Source: Pseudomonas abietaniphila (GTDB lineage Bacteria > Pseudomonadota > Gammaproteobacteria > Pseudomonadales > Pseudomonadaceae). From it: DNA of 64,000 bases. The position numbers were made by a program, and so were the translations under genes. The notes beneath the pieces are model-generated. The model made no database searches, was not told where the DNA came from, and saw only the letters and a program-made list of their open reading frames with translations. Position 1 is the stretch's first letter, and each line of letters starts with the position of its first letter. The DNA is taken from contig NZ_CP155619.1 in assembly GCF_039697315.1 (NCBI RefSeq), forward strand, positions 5,828,001 through 5,892,000, written 5' to 3'. Of the stretch, positions 38,017-46,574 are shown in pieces.

Positions 38017-40332
38017 ATGTTGCATCGCTTGTTCGCCACGGTTGTGGCTTTGATGTTTTGCGGTGCAGCGCTCGCGCAGTCGCCTCTTCCGCCATCATCC
38101 GTTTCGCACCCGGCTATTTCCTACAGCCGGGACATTCAACCGATCTTCACCGAGAAGTGCGTCGCTTGCCACGCGTGCAACGATGCAGCCTGCCAGTTGA
38201 ACCTGGGCAGCGGTGAGGGGGCGTTACGCGGGGCGTCCAAAGTGCCGGTTTACCAGGGCGATCGCAGTCTGGCGGTGGCGCCGACGCGAATTTTCTATGA
38301 TGCCCAGGGGCCAGAAGCCTGGCGCAAGAAGGGCTTTTACTCAGTCCTCGATGGCCAGAGTAACCAGGCTGCACTGATGGCGAAGATGCTGGAGTTGGGT
38401 CACAGCGCGCCGCTTGTGCCCAACGCCAGGATTCCGGACGACATCATGCTGGGGCTTAATCGCGAGAACATGTGCCCGCTCCCCCAAGAGTTCGAGGGCT
38501 ATGCCAAGTCCCATCCCGGTCAGGGCATGCCGCTGGCGGTGACCGGCCTGACAGACGCGCAATACAGCACCTTGCAAAGCTGGCTCGCGGCCGGAGCGCC
38601 CGTGGAGCAGACGCCACTGCAGGCAAGTCCCGCTGAGGCGGCGCAGATCACCGAGTGGGAAACCCTGTTCAATCGGCCCGGCTCGACCGAGGCGCTGGTT
38701 GCGCGTTGGCTGTACGAGCACCTGTTTCTCGCGCACATTTATTTCACCGGCGGCGAGCCCGAGCATTTCTTTCAATGGGTGCGCTCACGCACGCCGAGCG
38801 GCCAGCCGGTGGATCTGATCGCAACCCGCCGTCCCGATGACGATCCTGGCACAACCTTCTATTACCGACTGATGCCGGTGCAGGGCGTCATCGTTCACAA
38901 GACCCACATCACCTATCCGATGGGCCCGCAGAAGCTGGCTCGGGTAAAACAGCTGTTCTACGGCGGTAACTGGCACGCCACCGAACTGCCGGGCTACAGC
39001 CCGCAGCGCCGCGCGAATCCGTTCGACACTTTCAAGGAAATCCCGGCAGTTGCCCGTTACCAGTTCATGCTGGATAACGCGGAATACTTCGTCAGAACCT
39101 TCATTCGTGGGCCAGTCTGTCGCGGTCAGATTGCGACGGATGTTATTCGCGACCACTTCTGGGCGCTGTTTCAGGAGCCCGCCCACGACCGCTACATCAC
39201 CGACGCGGTCTATCGCGGCAAGGCCACGCCGCTGTTGGCGATGCCTGGGCAGAACGACGACGTCGGCAGCGTGCTGAGCCTGTGGCACGACTACCGGGAC
39301 AAGCGTAATGAGTATGAGGAACTGCGCAGCGATGCCTACGCGGACATGCCGCCGCCGGGGTGGGCGACGCTGTGGGCGGGCAACGATAACGCGCTGCTGA
39401 CGATCTTCCGCCACTTTGACAGCGCCACCGTCAACAAGGGCTTGATTGGCGATCTCCCAACTACGGTCTGGCTGTTCGACTACCCGCTGCTGGAGCGCAC
39501 GTATTACCAGTTGGTGGTCAATTTCGACGTGTATGGCAACGTCTCCCATCAGGTGCAGACGCGGCTGTATTTCGACCTGATTCGCAACGGCGCCGAGGTC
39601 AACTTCCTGCGCCTGATGCCGGCGAACAAGCGCGACGACATCCTTGGCAGTTGGTACCAGAACAGCGGCAAGGTGAAGATGTGGATGGATTACCAAGCCA
39701 TCGACGACGATACGCCCACGGGCATGAAGCTCGATGAAAAGGACCCCAAGCACGACTTCGAACGCAAGCTGGTGGAGAGGGCGGGGACGCTCAACGCTGC
39801 ACCGGATCCGATCAACCGCTGCACCGGTGCCTATTGCTCCCGGCCTGGCATCGGGCCGGTATTCAGCGATGTCGAGCAGTCGCTCAGCCGACTGGTGTCG
39901 CGACCGGCCGCAGGCTTGCGGGTCATCGATAGGCTGCCGGAAGCGACGATGCTGCGGATTCAGGACGGCAGCGGCAAGCGCATCGTCTACAGCATGCTGC
40001 GCAATCGCGCGCACAGTAACGTGGCGTTTCTGTTGGGCGAGGCCTATCGCTATCAGCCAGGGCTGGACAGTTTGACGATCTATCCGGGCGTGCTCAGCAG
40101 CTACCCGAACTTCATCTTCAACATTCCGGCCAATGAGGTCAGTGCGTTTGTCGATGCAATGGAGCAGGCCCACGAGCACAAGGCGGCCTTTGACAAGATC
40201 GTCGAGCGCTGGGGCGTGCGTCGCAGCAACCCGTTGTTCTGGACGTATTTCCACGACCTGGATCACTACATCCAGGAAACCGAGCCGGCCGAGGCGGGTG
40301 TGCTCGATATGAACCGGTACGAAAACCTCTGA
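38017..40332 (+). CDS. cti: Fatty acid cis/trans isomerase
   Basis: A 771-residue periplasmic hemoprotein that converts cis- to trans-unsaturated fatty acids in membrane lipids, rigidifying the membrane under solvent or heat stress. The signal peptide spans residues 1-20 (A-L-A). The heme c site C-V-A-C-H is at 48-52, within a region that continues A-C-N-D-A-A-C-Q-L-N-L-G-S-G-E-G. Length and location next to metH match the known Pseudomonas gene. It is its own transcription unit, divergent from metH. Confidence 0.95.
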   Translation: MLHRLFATVVALMFCGAALAQSPLPPSSVSHPAISYSRDIQPIFTEKCVACHACNDAACQLNLGSGEGALRGASKVPVYQGDRSLAVAPTRIFYDAQGPEAWRKKGFYSVLDGQSNQAALMAKMLELGHSAPLVPNARIPDDIMLGLNRENMCPLPQEFEGYAKSHPGQGMPLAVTGLTDAQYSTLQSWLAAGAPVEQTPLQASPAEAAQITEWETLFNRPGSTEALVARWLYEHLFLAHIYFTGGEPEHFFQWVRSRTPSGQPVDLIATRRPDDDPGTTFYYRLMPVQGVIVHKTHITYPMGPQKLARVKQLFYGGNWHATELPGYSPQRRANPFDTFKEIPAVARYQFMLDNAEYFVRTFIRGPVCRGQIATDVIRDHFWALFQEPAHDRYITDAVYRGKATPLLAMPGQNDDVGSVLSLWHDYRDKRNEYEELRSDAYADMPPPGWATLWAGNDNALLTIFRHFDSATVNKGLIGDLPTTVWLFDYPLLERTYYQLVVNFDVYGNVSHQVQTRLYFDLIRNGAEVNFLRLMPANKRDDILGSWYQNSGKVKMWMDYQAIDDDTPTGMKLDEKDPKHDFERKLVERAGTLNAAPDPINRCTGAYCSRPGIGPVFSDVEQSLSRLVSRPAAGLRVIDRLPEATMLRIQDGSGKRIVYSMLRNRAHSNVAFLLGEAYRYQPGLDSLTIYPGVLSSYPNFIFNIPANEVSAFVDAMEQAHEHKAAFDKIVERWGVRRSNPLFWTYFHDLDHYIQETEPAEAGVLDMNRYENL

Positions 40333-40360
40333 TATGTAGGACCCGACATGCTCTGATCTT

Positions 40361-40450
40361 TTGCGAGAGTGAACTTGCTCACGAACACGTTCTGATCGTC
40401 ACATCGACAGTGACGGCGCAGACGCCTTCGTGAGCAAGCTCACTCCCACT
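40361..40450. repeat. REP pair (BIME-like)
   Basis: GAGTGAACTTGCTCACGAA near 40366-40384 and its inverted counterpart TTCGTGAGCAAGCTCACTC near 40427-40445, about 40 bases apart. They match the Pseudomonas REP form (GTGGGAGnGAnCTTGCTC). Likely targets of a REP-associated transposase (RAYT) encoded elsewhere. The rest of the 340-base gap up to 40670 holds no gene I can support. Confidence 0.75.
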
Positions 40451-40669
40451 ATTTTTTCGGGCTTGGCGCAACATCCGCTTCGTTCCCGCCAGCGCGGCGT
40501 GAAACCCGAAAACCCTTATAAAACATGGCCTGCAGCCATTATGCAGCCCGTCAGTCCCGCCGAACCTTTTTGCAAACATCGAAGTCGGACCCTGTGAGTC
40601 GTCCTGCAAGCGCGGCCTTTTTTGGAGGTCCTGATCGTGGGTCAAACCCGACGAAGCAAGAGGTTAGAG

Positions 40670-41689
40670 ATGTTGATTTCGGTTCAAGCCCTGCGGGCAC
40701 TCGCCGCGTGGGCCGTTGTGTGTCACCACTTCATGCAGATTTTTTTCGATTTTCATCCCAGCGGCCCGATCGGCCGGTTTTTTACTGAAAAGGGTGCCGT
40801 GGGTGTCGACATCTTCTTCGTCATCAGCGGTCTGGTGATCTACCTGTCGACGGTAGACAAGGACATACCCGCCAGTCGCTTCATGCTCAATCGCATCATC
40901 CGTATTGTCCCCGCTTATTGGCTCTACACCGTGGTGATGGGGTTATTGGTGGTCGTCGCGCACCCCTTGCTGCCGCACCAGGTCGTGGACTGGCAGAGCT
41001 TCATCCTTTCGCTGATGTTCATCCCGTCCGAGAACCCCGGTGGGTATGGGCTGTACCCGACGTTGAATGTGGGCTGGACGCTGAATTACGAAATGCTGTT
41101 CTATGTCCTGTTCTCGATGGTATTCCTGTTCCAGCAGCGCCTGCGCCCGTTGATCGTTGCCGCCGCGTTGTTCGCGGTGACCGATGTGCTCGGGCGTTCA
41201 GGGTTGATCAGCCGTTTCTATGCCAACGATATCGTTTATGAATTCCTGCTGGGCATCGGGATCGGGGTAATCTACCGCCGCGGCTGGATCTCTGAACGGC
41301 TGTGGCTGCCGTTGCTGGCCATCGGCGGTGCGTTGCTGACGATCAAGCAGCTTCCGCCAGACCTGCGCATCGTCAATTGGGGCCTGCCCAGCGCGGTGAT
41401 CGTCGTAGCGTGCATTTCGCTGGAACCGTACATGCGCGGCAGTCGCCTGCTGAAAACCATGGGTGATTGTTCCTATTCGGTGTACCTGCTGCATGTGCTG
41501 GTGTTGTACGGTGGCTGGCTGGCCGCTCAGCGGTATGGTGTCAATCCATACGTGGCATTCGCCGTGTGCATCCCGGTGATCGCCCTTGGCGCCTGGCTGA
41601 GCTACGAGTGGATCGAGAAGGGATTGTACCGTCGGATGAAAGGCTGGCTGGACAGCAGAAGGGCGGTCAAGGAAGTGGCCGTTCCCTGA
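40670..41689 (+). CDS. Acyltransferase family 3 membrane protein (OafA-like)
   Basis: A 339-residue inner-membrane protein with about 10 transmembrane segments. The family start Q-A-L-R-A-L-A-A-W-A-V-V-C-H-H places the catalytic His pair in the first helix; F-F-V-I-S-G-L-V-I-Y follows. Such enzymes move acetyl or other acyl groups onto surface polysaccharides or glycans. The ATG at 40670 follows AGAGG and puts the catalytic His in the usual place; an ATG at 40622 would add 16 polar residues. No sugar genes lie nearby, so the acceptor is unknown. Confidence 0.9.
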   Translation: MLISVQALRALAAWAVVCHHFMQIFFDFHPSGPIGRFFTEKGAVGVDIFFVISGLVIYLSTVDKDIPASRFMLNRIIRIVPAYWLYTVVMGLLVVVAHPLLPHQVVDWQSFILSLMFIPSENPGGYGLYPTLNVGWTLNYEMLFYVLFSMVFLFQQRLRPLIVAAALFAVTDVLGRSGLISRFYANDIVYEFLLGIGIGVIYRRGWISERLWLPLLAIGGALLTIKQLPPDLRIVNWGLPSAVIVVACISLEPYMRGSRLLKTMGDCSYSVYLLHVLVLYGGWLAAQRYGVNPYVAFAVCIPVIALGAWLSYEWIEKGLYRRMKGWLDSRRAVKEVAVP

Positions 41690-41800
41690 CAGCTGGCGTC
41701 TCGCCACCGGTCTCGACAAAATTACCTGAGCGAAATACTAGGACTTTGTCAGTTGCCGTGGAATGGCGTAAACTCCGCCCCACGTCTGCGAGGAATTTTC

Positions 41801-42394
41801 ATGACCGCTATTACTATTACCGATGCCGCCCACGATTACCTGGCCGATCTGCTGGAAAAGCAGAACACCCCCGGCATCGGCATCCGCGTGTTTATTACCC
41901 AGCCTGGCACCCAATACGCTGAAACCTGCATTGCTTACTGCAAGCCAGGCGAAGAAAAGCCGGAAGACAAGGCCATTGGCCTGAAGAGCTTCACGGCCTG
42001 GATCGATTCGTTCAGCGAAGCGTTTCTGGATGACGCGGTGGTCGACTATGCCACCGACCGCATGGGTGGCCAACTGACCATCAAGGCGCCAAACGCTAAA
42101 GTGCCGATGGTCAATGCCGACAGCCCGATCAACGAGCGCATCAATTACTACCTGCAGACCGAGATCAACCCGGGTCTGGCGAGCCACGGCGGTCAGGTCA
42201 CCCTGATCGACGTCGTCGAAGAAGACGAGGCCAACATCGCCGTGTTGCAGTTCGGTGGTGGTTGCCAGGGTTGCGGTCAGGCTGACGTGACGCTCAAGGA
42301 AGGCATCGAGCGCACGTTGCTGGAACGCATTCCTGAGCTGTCCGGTGTGCGTGACGTGACTGACCACACTCAGAAAGAAAACGCTTACTACTGA
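41801..42394 (+). CDS. nfuA: Fe/S biogenesis protein NfuA
   Basis: A 197-residue Fe-S carrier. The N-terminal domain is a degenerate A-type scaffold; the C-terminal Nfu domain holds the cluster ligands Cys155 and Cys158 in G-G-G-C-Q-G-C-G. A homodimer binds one 4Fe-4S cluster and passes it to targets such as aconitase, mainly under oxidative stress or iron shortage. The ATG at 41801 follows GAGGA. A terminator ends the gene. Confidence 0.96.
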   Translation: MTAITITDAAHDYLADLLEKQNTPGIGIRVFITQPGTQYAETCIAYCKPGEEKPEDKAIGLKSFTAWIDSFSEAFLDDAVVDYATDRMGGQLTIKAPNAKVPMVNADSPINERINYYLQTEINPGLASHGGQVTLIDVVEEDEANIAVLQFGGGCQGCGQADVTLKEGIERTLLERIPELSGVRDVTDHTQKENAYY

Positions 42395-42407
42395 GTGATT
42401 CTGCTGC

Positions 42408-42438
42408 ACAAAAAGCCTCGACTGGTTCGGGGCTTTTT
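42408..42438 (+). terminator. Rho-independent terminator
   Basis: CAAAAAGCCTCGA pairs with TCGGGGCTTTTTG (one T-G pair) across CTGGT. It ends nfuA and probably also cobM transcripts from the other strand. Confidence 0.85.
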
Positions 42439-42487
42439 GTTGGGTACATATTCTGTGTAGGCGCATCGTGTCAGTCATGCGCGCGTT

Positions 42488-43234
42488 TTAAGGCCTGAAC
42501 ACATGCGCATGCCCGGCGCGATACAGCGATGACTCGCTGAACACCTCATTTCCCAGCACACGCCCCACCAGAATCAGCGCCGTACGCCTGAAACCCTTCT
42601 CCTGCACCTTTTGTTCGATATCAGCCAGCGTGCCGGTCACCCAATCCTGATCAGGCCAGCTGGCGCGATGAACCACGGCGATCGGGCAATCCGACCCGTA
42701 GTGCGGCGTTAGCTCGGCGACGATCTTTCCGAGATTACTGACCCCCAGATGAATCGCCATGGTCGCCTTGTGCCGCGCGAGGTCGCCCAGCGCTTCGCCT
42801 TCCGGCATCGCCGTCTTGTCGCCGTAACGGGTCAGAATCACGCTTTGAGAAATATCGGGCAGCGTCAGTTCGGTGCCCAGCAGCGCGGCGCAAGCGGCGG
42901 TGGCGGTGACGCCGGGGATGATTTCGAAGGGGATGCCCAACTCACGCAGGCAACGAATCTGCTCGCCAATCGCGCCGTACAAGCTCGGGTCGCCGGAGTG
43001 CACGCGCGCCACATCCTGGCCGTTTGCATGAGCAGATTTCATCAGGGTGATGATCTGCTCCAGATGCAACTCCGCACTGTTCGTCACCTGAACCGCCTGA
43101 TGGCCTTCCAGCACGGCCTCCGGGACCAGCGAACCGGCGTAGATGATGACCGGACAGGTGCGGATCAGACGCTGGCCTTTGACGGTGATCAGGTCCGGAT
43201 CGCCGGGGCCTGCGCCGATGAAGAAAACGGTCAT
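42488..43234 (-). CDS. cobM: Precorrin-4 C11-methyltransferase
   Basis: A 248-residue SAM-dependent methyltransferase of the tetrapyrrole family, methylating precorrin-4 at C11 in aerobic cobalamin synthesis. Seen: F-F-I-G-A-G-P-G-D-P-D-L-I-T-V-K-G at the N-terminus, Y-A-G-S-L-V-P, H-S-G-D-P-S-L-Y-G-A in the middle, and E-I-I-P-G-V-T-A. These are the SAM and substrate loops of CobM/CbiF. It lies downstream of cbtB-cbtA-cobE, separated by a REP pair. Confidence 0.95.
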   Translation of the reverse strand: MTVFFIGAGPGDPDLITVKGQRLIRTCPVIIYAGSLVPEAVLEGHQAVQVTNSAELHLEQIITLMKSAHANGQDVARVHSGDPSLYGAIGEQIRCLRELGIPFEIIPGVTATAACAALLGTELTLPDISQSVILTRYGDKTAMPEGEALGDLARHKATMAIHLGVSNLGKIVAELTPHYGSDCPIAVVHRASWPDQDWVTGTLADIEQKVQEKGFRRTALILVGRVLGNEVFSESSLYRAGHAHVFRP

Positions 43235-43290
43235 GGGGTCTCCAGATTACTCACTCTTGTACTTCTGCACTCGGGGCAGGCACGATTTCT

Positions 43291-43379
43291 GTGGGAGCGA
43301 ATTCATTCGCGAAAAATCGTCCAGGCATCTGCACATTCGGCGCCTGAAATTCCGATTCGCGAATGAATTCGCTCCCACA
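43291..43379. repeat. REP pair between cobE and cobM
   Basis: TGTGGGAGCGAATTCATTCG and its exact reverse complement (43360-43379) flank about 50 bases. The form GTGGGAGCGAATTCATTCGC is a typical Pseudomonas REP head. It may stabilise the upstream mRNA end. Confidence 0.8.
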
Positions 43380-43390
43380 GGGAAATGGCA

Positions 43391-43804
43391 TTACAACGTG
43401 GAAGCCAATGCGAAGGTCGCTTGGGAACTGTTGCGTCGTTCGATCACCAACTTCACGGGTGGGCCGTTTAACCGCGAAGCCATCGCCAGCGCCGCGCTTT
43501 CTGCCACGCCATAACAGCCGGTGTGGTCGAAAGCGATCTGTGAGCGGTGGCTCAGGTGCGGCTCGAAAACCGCCAGCTCCTCTGCGCTGAAAAACCCGAG
43601 CGGCAACTGGAGTTGTTCCGCCAGTTCCAGCAGTCCCACCTCGTCCGATTTGCGGTCGATGGAGGCGAGGGCGGTGACGTCGTTCAACGTCAGCTTGTGT
43701 TCCATCAGGCAGACTTCAATCAGCCCCAGCAGCACCGACGCGGGGCAGCCACGCTGGCAGCCCAGGCCGATCACGCGTATCGGCCGGTTGTCGGGTTCAC
43801 TCAT
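43391..43804 (-). CDS. cobE: Cobalamin biosynthesis protein CobE (CbiG C-terminal domain)
   Basis: A 137-residue protein equivalent to the C-terminal domain of CbiG. Seen: V-I-G-L-G-C-Q-R-G-C-P-A at the start, A-S-I-D-R-K-S-D-E-V-G in the middle and V-A-E-S-A-A-L-A near the end. Its exact reaction is unclear; in the aerobic pathway it is needed around the precorrin ring-contraction/deacylation steps. The ATG overlaps the cbtA stop (ATGA), which fixes the start at 43804. Confidence 0.88.
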   Translation of the reverse strand: MSEPDNRPIRVIGLGCQRGCPASVLLGLIEVCLMEHKLTLNDVTALASIDRKSDEVGLLELAEQLQLPLGFFSAEELAVFEPHLSHRSQIAFDHTGCYGVAESAALAMASRLNGPPVKLVIERRNSSQATFALASTL

Positions 43805-44520
43805 ACGGCGTGGTTCAGGCTCGCGTGAGCTGATTGCGCGGCGCTGCGGCGAAACAGCCAGGCGCTGATCAGGCCCATCGCAATCCAGAACACCGCGTTG
43901 GTCAGCAACGAGGCGATCTTGAACTGTGCCTCCAGCGCTTGCGGCGCCAGTGCCGAGTGGACTTCCGGCTGAGGTGCGCCAACGACGTGTGGAATCACCA
44001 GGATCACGGCCCCCAGCACTTTCAATAGCCAGTGACGAGCGAACACGATCAGCGCCAGACCTACTGCCGTGGAGGCGGCGGTGCTCGCCCACCAGATTTG
44101 CCGCTGAGTCAGGTCTGCGGCCGCTGTGCCCGGCAACTCAGGGGGCAAGCCCAGGGTTGGCGCGAGGACGAACACGGCAAAACCGGCCAGTCCCCAGAGC
44201 GCGCCCTGGCGAGCGGTGGCCGGCGTGCGCAAGGTGTAAAGCGCTACCAGCATCAATGCGAAACCCACGGCAACCACCAGGTTCCCGCCCGCCGTGGACA
44301 CTACGCGCTGCCAGCCATCTTCCGGCTCCCAGGCCTCGTCGTCGTGGACATGAGCGGCCATGGCGCCTTCAGCATGCGCGTGCTGTTCGGCGGCAGGGGC
44401 TTTCTCATAGGTTTCAGCTTCGTGGATCAAGGGGGCGACCCAGAAGCTTTGCAGCAGGGTCAGCAGCAGGGCAGCGAGCAGACCCGTGAAACCCGCCGTT
44501 TGAGCGATTCGCTTGAACAT
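43801..44520 (-). CDS. cbtA: Cobalt transporter subunit CbtA
   Basis: A 239-residue membrane protein with about five or six hydrophobic helices, predicted as the main subunit of the CbtAB cobalt importer. A His-rich periplasmic stretch (E-Q-H-A-H-A-E-G-A-M-A-A-H-V-H-D-D-E) lies at about 50-70, fit to catch cobalt. The ATG at 44520 gives a normal first helix; the frame upstream of it belongs to cbtB. Under riboswitch control with cbtB and cobE. Confidence 0.9.
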   Translation of the reverse strand: MFKRIAQTAGFTGLLAALLLTLLQSFWVAPLIHEAETYEKAPAAEQHAHAEGAMAAHVHDDEAWEPEDGWQRVVSTAGGNLVVAVGFALMLVALYTLRTPATARQGALWGLAGFAVFVLAPTLGLPPELPGTAAADLTQRQIWWASTAASTAVGLALIVFARHWLLKVLGAVILVIPHVVGAPQPEVHSALAPQALEAQFKIASLLTNAVFWIAMGLISAWLFRRSAAQSAHASLNHAV

Positions 44521-44531
44521 GGCGAGAGGTC

Positions 44532-44717
44532 TCAATGGCAAGGGAAGGCGGCGCTGTGACGGGTGTCGTGCGCAGCGTTGTGCACGGCGTCCAGGTGCGA
44601 GAAACCGGCGAAGTAAACCAGGCACGCGCCAAGGATCATCGCGCTGATGGCGGCGGTCAGGCGTTGGGTCTGAGTAGTGATGTGGCTGGATGTCTGGCTG
44701 GTGGTACTGATCGACAT
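44532..44717 (-). CDS. cbtB: Cobalt transporter subunit CbtB
   Basis: A 61-residue single-helix protein. The hydrophobic segment (I-S-A-M-I-L-G-A-C-L-V-Y-F-A-G-F) is followed by the histidine-rich tail H-N-A-A-H-D-T-R-H-S-A-A-F-P-C-H, the CbtB metal-binding signature. It is the first gene after the cobalamin riboswitch and works with CbtA. The ATG at 44717 follows GAGGG. Confidence 0.92.
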   Translation of the reverse strand: MSISTTSQTSSHITTQTQRLTAAISAMILGACLVYFAGFSHLDAVHNAAHDTRHSAAFPCH

Positions 44718-44827
44718 GGCGCTTCCCTCTGAGATGTCAGCGGACGGGAAGGCGCAAGGGACACGGCGGACGAGCGTCGGCCATGAACTCAACAGCGCCC
44801 GCCCACCGCGGGTTCGTTATGTGTCGT

Positions 44828-45035
44828 TGTCGGGCCGGTCTCCGGGCTTGCGAGGGACACGTGCAACTGCCACATGCCTTCAAGAATCGCCTTCCCATAT
44901 CGCTACCGACACAGTGGATCTGACTCTTCACTCGCTTACCGTTGCGGGGGCAGCGCCGGACTTGCACACACCTTGAGGTCTGCGCGCACCGGTTTCCCGT
45001 TTCACCCTGTGAAGGGCACCCGTAACAAGGCGTGT
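44828..45035 (-). promoter_or_regulatory. Cobalamin riboswitch upstream of cbtB
   Basis: On the minus strand in order: GGGAAACCGGTG, the P3/P4 region with CAAGTCCGGCGCTGCCCCCG followed by CAACGGTAA, a GGGAAGGCG element, and G-C-C-C-G-G-A-G-A-C-C-G-G-C-C, the conserved B12-box end. Adenosylcobalamin binding should reduce expression of cbtB-cbtA-cobE. The end of the aptamer lies 110 bases before cbtB; boundaries are approximate. Confidence 0.9.
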
Positions 45036-45136
45036 AGGAGACCACGGTGTGGTGCCTCAGTCAATCGGGATGGCGTGGCGCGTGAGGGCATCGGGCCGGT
45101 TACAGGCTGAACCCATTGCCTCTCTTGGGGGACGAT

Positions 45137-45153
45137 CTATCGAATATCGATAG
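45137..45153. promoter_or_regulatory. Operator-like palindrome, distal
   Basis: CTATCGA-ATA-TCGATAG, a perfect 7-base inverted repeat. A similar palindrome lies at 45248-45262 and a half-like GATATCGAATATAAATAG between them. Together they look like a repeated repressor or activator site for the operon starting at 45273. Confidence 0.5.
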
Positions 45154-45247
45154 CTTTAAAGGCCTTTAACGACGCATTTGCCCCGGAAACGACGTGCCGG
45201 GAAGAGGGCACTTGCGCGCCTGACGATATCGAATATAAATAGACTTA

Positions 45248-45262
45248 TATCGATTATCGATA
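45248..45262. promoter_or_regulatory. Operator-like palindrome, proximal
   Basis: TATCGAT-T-ATCGATA, perfect, ending 10 bases before the TTG start at 45273. Shares the core ATCGAT/TATCGA with the distal copy. The place suggests repression by blocking promoter or early transcript. Confidence 0.55.
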
Positions 45263-45272
45263 CAGGTGAATC

Positions 45273-46574
45273 TTGAAAGCATCAGTCGATCTCTTCAGTT
45301 GCCTTTGGCAGGTTCAGTCACCCATGCCGGCCTTCGTCGCCAGGCTCCCGTCCCGTGCGCGTTGTGTGGTGATTGGTGCGGGGTACACCGGGCTGTCCAC
45401 TGCGCTTGAACTGTCGGCGATTGACGGCGACGTGGTGGTGCTTGACGCACTGAACATCGGTGAGGGGGCTTCGGGCCGTAACGGCGGGCAGGTGATTCCC
45501 GGACTCAAGCTGAATCCCGATGAACTGGAGCAGCGGTTCGGGCAGTCGAAGGGCGCCGCGCTCACCGATCTGGTGGGCGGTGCAGCCCAACATGTGTTCG
45601 ATCTGATCAAGCGTTTGGGCATTGAATGCGGCGCGCGTCAGGACGGCTGGATCCAGGCGGCCCATCACGACGCGGCGCTGGACAACCTGTTGAATCGCGC
45701 CGTTCAGTGGCAGTCGCGTGGCGGCGACGTGCAGGTACTCGATCAAGCGCAGACCACTCGGCTGTTGGGCACGTCTATTTATAAAGGCGCGCTGCTGGAT
45801 CGACGGGCGGGGCAGCTGCAGCCTTATCAGTATGTCCAGGGGCTGGCCGCGGCAGCCAGATCGCGCGGGGTGAAGATTTTCGAACACTGCGCGGCGTTGC
45901 AGCTGCGACGTGGCGAAGGCGGATGGACCGTCACTACCGCTAGCGGTGAGATCCGTGCAGAACAGGTGGTCATTGCGACCAACGCCTACTCTTCGCCATT
46001 GCTGCCGGCGTTGCCGCACACCTACGTCACGTTGTGGAGCCTGCAAGCGGCCACGGCGCCGTTGTCCGCTGCGTTGCTCGACCAGGTGCTGCCGGGCGGG
46101 TTGCCGGTTTCCGACACCTTCCGTGTGCTGCGCTATTTTCGAAGAACCGACGACGGCCGCTTCGTGCTCGGCACCCGAGGTGCCTTTCGCGACGCGTTGA
46201 ACGGCGGCGATGTGGCACGTGTACGGGCAGAAATGCTGGACATTTACCCGATGCTGGAAAATGTACCTATCACGCACTGCTGGTGCGGTCGTGTCGCGGT
46301 GCCCGCCGCCAGTATCCCTATGCTCAGCCAGCCCGAGCCGGGTTTGACTGTCGCCTTGGGCTACTACGGACGTGGCGTGGCCATGGCGACTCGTATGGGC
46401 GGACTGGTTGCTGACTTGGTCAACGGCTTGCCACCCGAAGAGAGCGCCTATCCGGTCACGCCGTTCAAGGCCATGCCCGCCGCGCCCTTGCATCGCAACG
46501 TGGCCCGGGTGGCGGCGAACGTCATGCGTTTTCAGGACCTGTTCGAACGTCGGGTCAGGGGAGGGAAGCGATGA
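45273..46574 (+). CDS. FAD-dependent amine oxidase (PuuB/OrdL-like)
   Basis: A 433-residue DAO-family flavoenzyme. The ADP-binding V-V-I-G-A-G-Y-T-G-L-S-T-A motif is at about 31-43 and G-E-G-A-S-G-R-N-G-G-Q-V at about 63-74, both typical of gamma-glutamylputrescine oxidase PuuB. It starts at TTG 45273 behind AGGTG, giving the usual N-terminal extension; ATG 45324 is the alternative. In the operon it would oxidise an amine brought in by the ABC transporter to an aldehyde for the dehydrogenase. No gamma-glutamylputrescine synthetase is encoded here, so the substrate may not be glutamylated. Confidence 0.85.
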   Translation: MKASVDLFSCLWQVQSPMPAFVARLPSRARCVVIGAGYTGLSTALELSAIDGDVVVLDALNIGEGASGRNGGQVIPGLKLNPDELEQRFGQSKGAALTDLVGGAAQHVFDLIKRLGIECGARQDGWIQAAHHDAALDNLLNRAVQWQSRGGDVQVLDQAQTTRLLGTSIYKGALLDRRAGQLQPYQYVQGLAAAARSRGVKIFEHCAALQLRRGEGGWTVTTASGEIRAEQVVIATNAYSSPLLPALPHTYVTLWSLQAATAPLSAALLDQVLPGGLPVSDTFRVLRYFRRTDDGRFVLGTRGAFRDALNGGDVARVRAEMLDIYPMLENVPITHCWCGRVAVPAASIPMLSQPEPGLTVALGYYGRGVAMATRMGGLVADLVNGLPPEESAYPVTPFKAMPAAPLHRNVARVAANVMRFQDLFERRVRGGKR

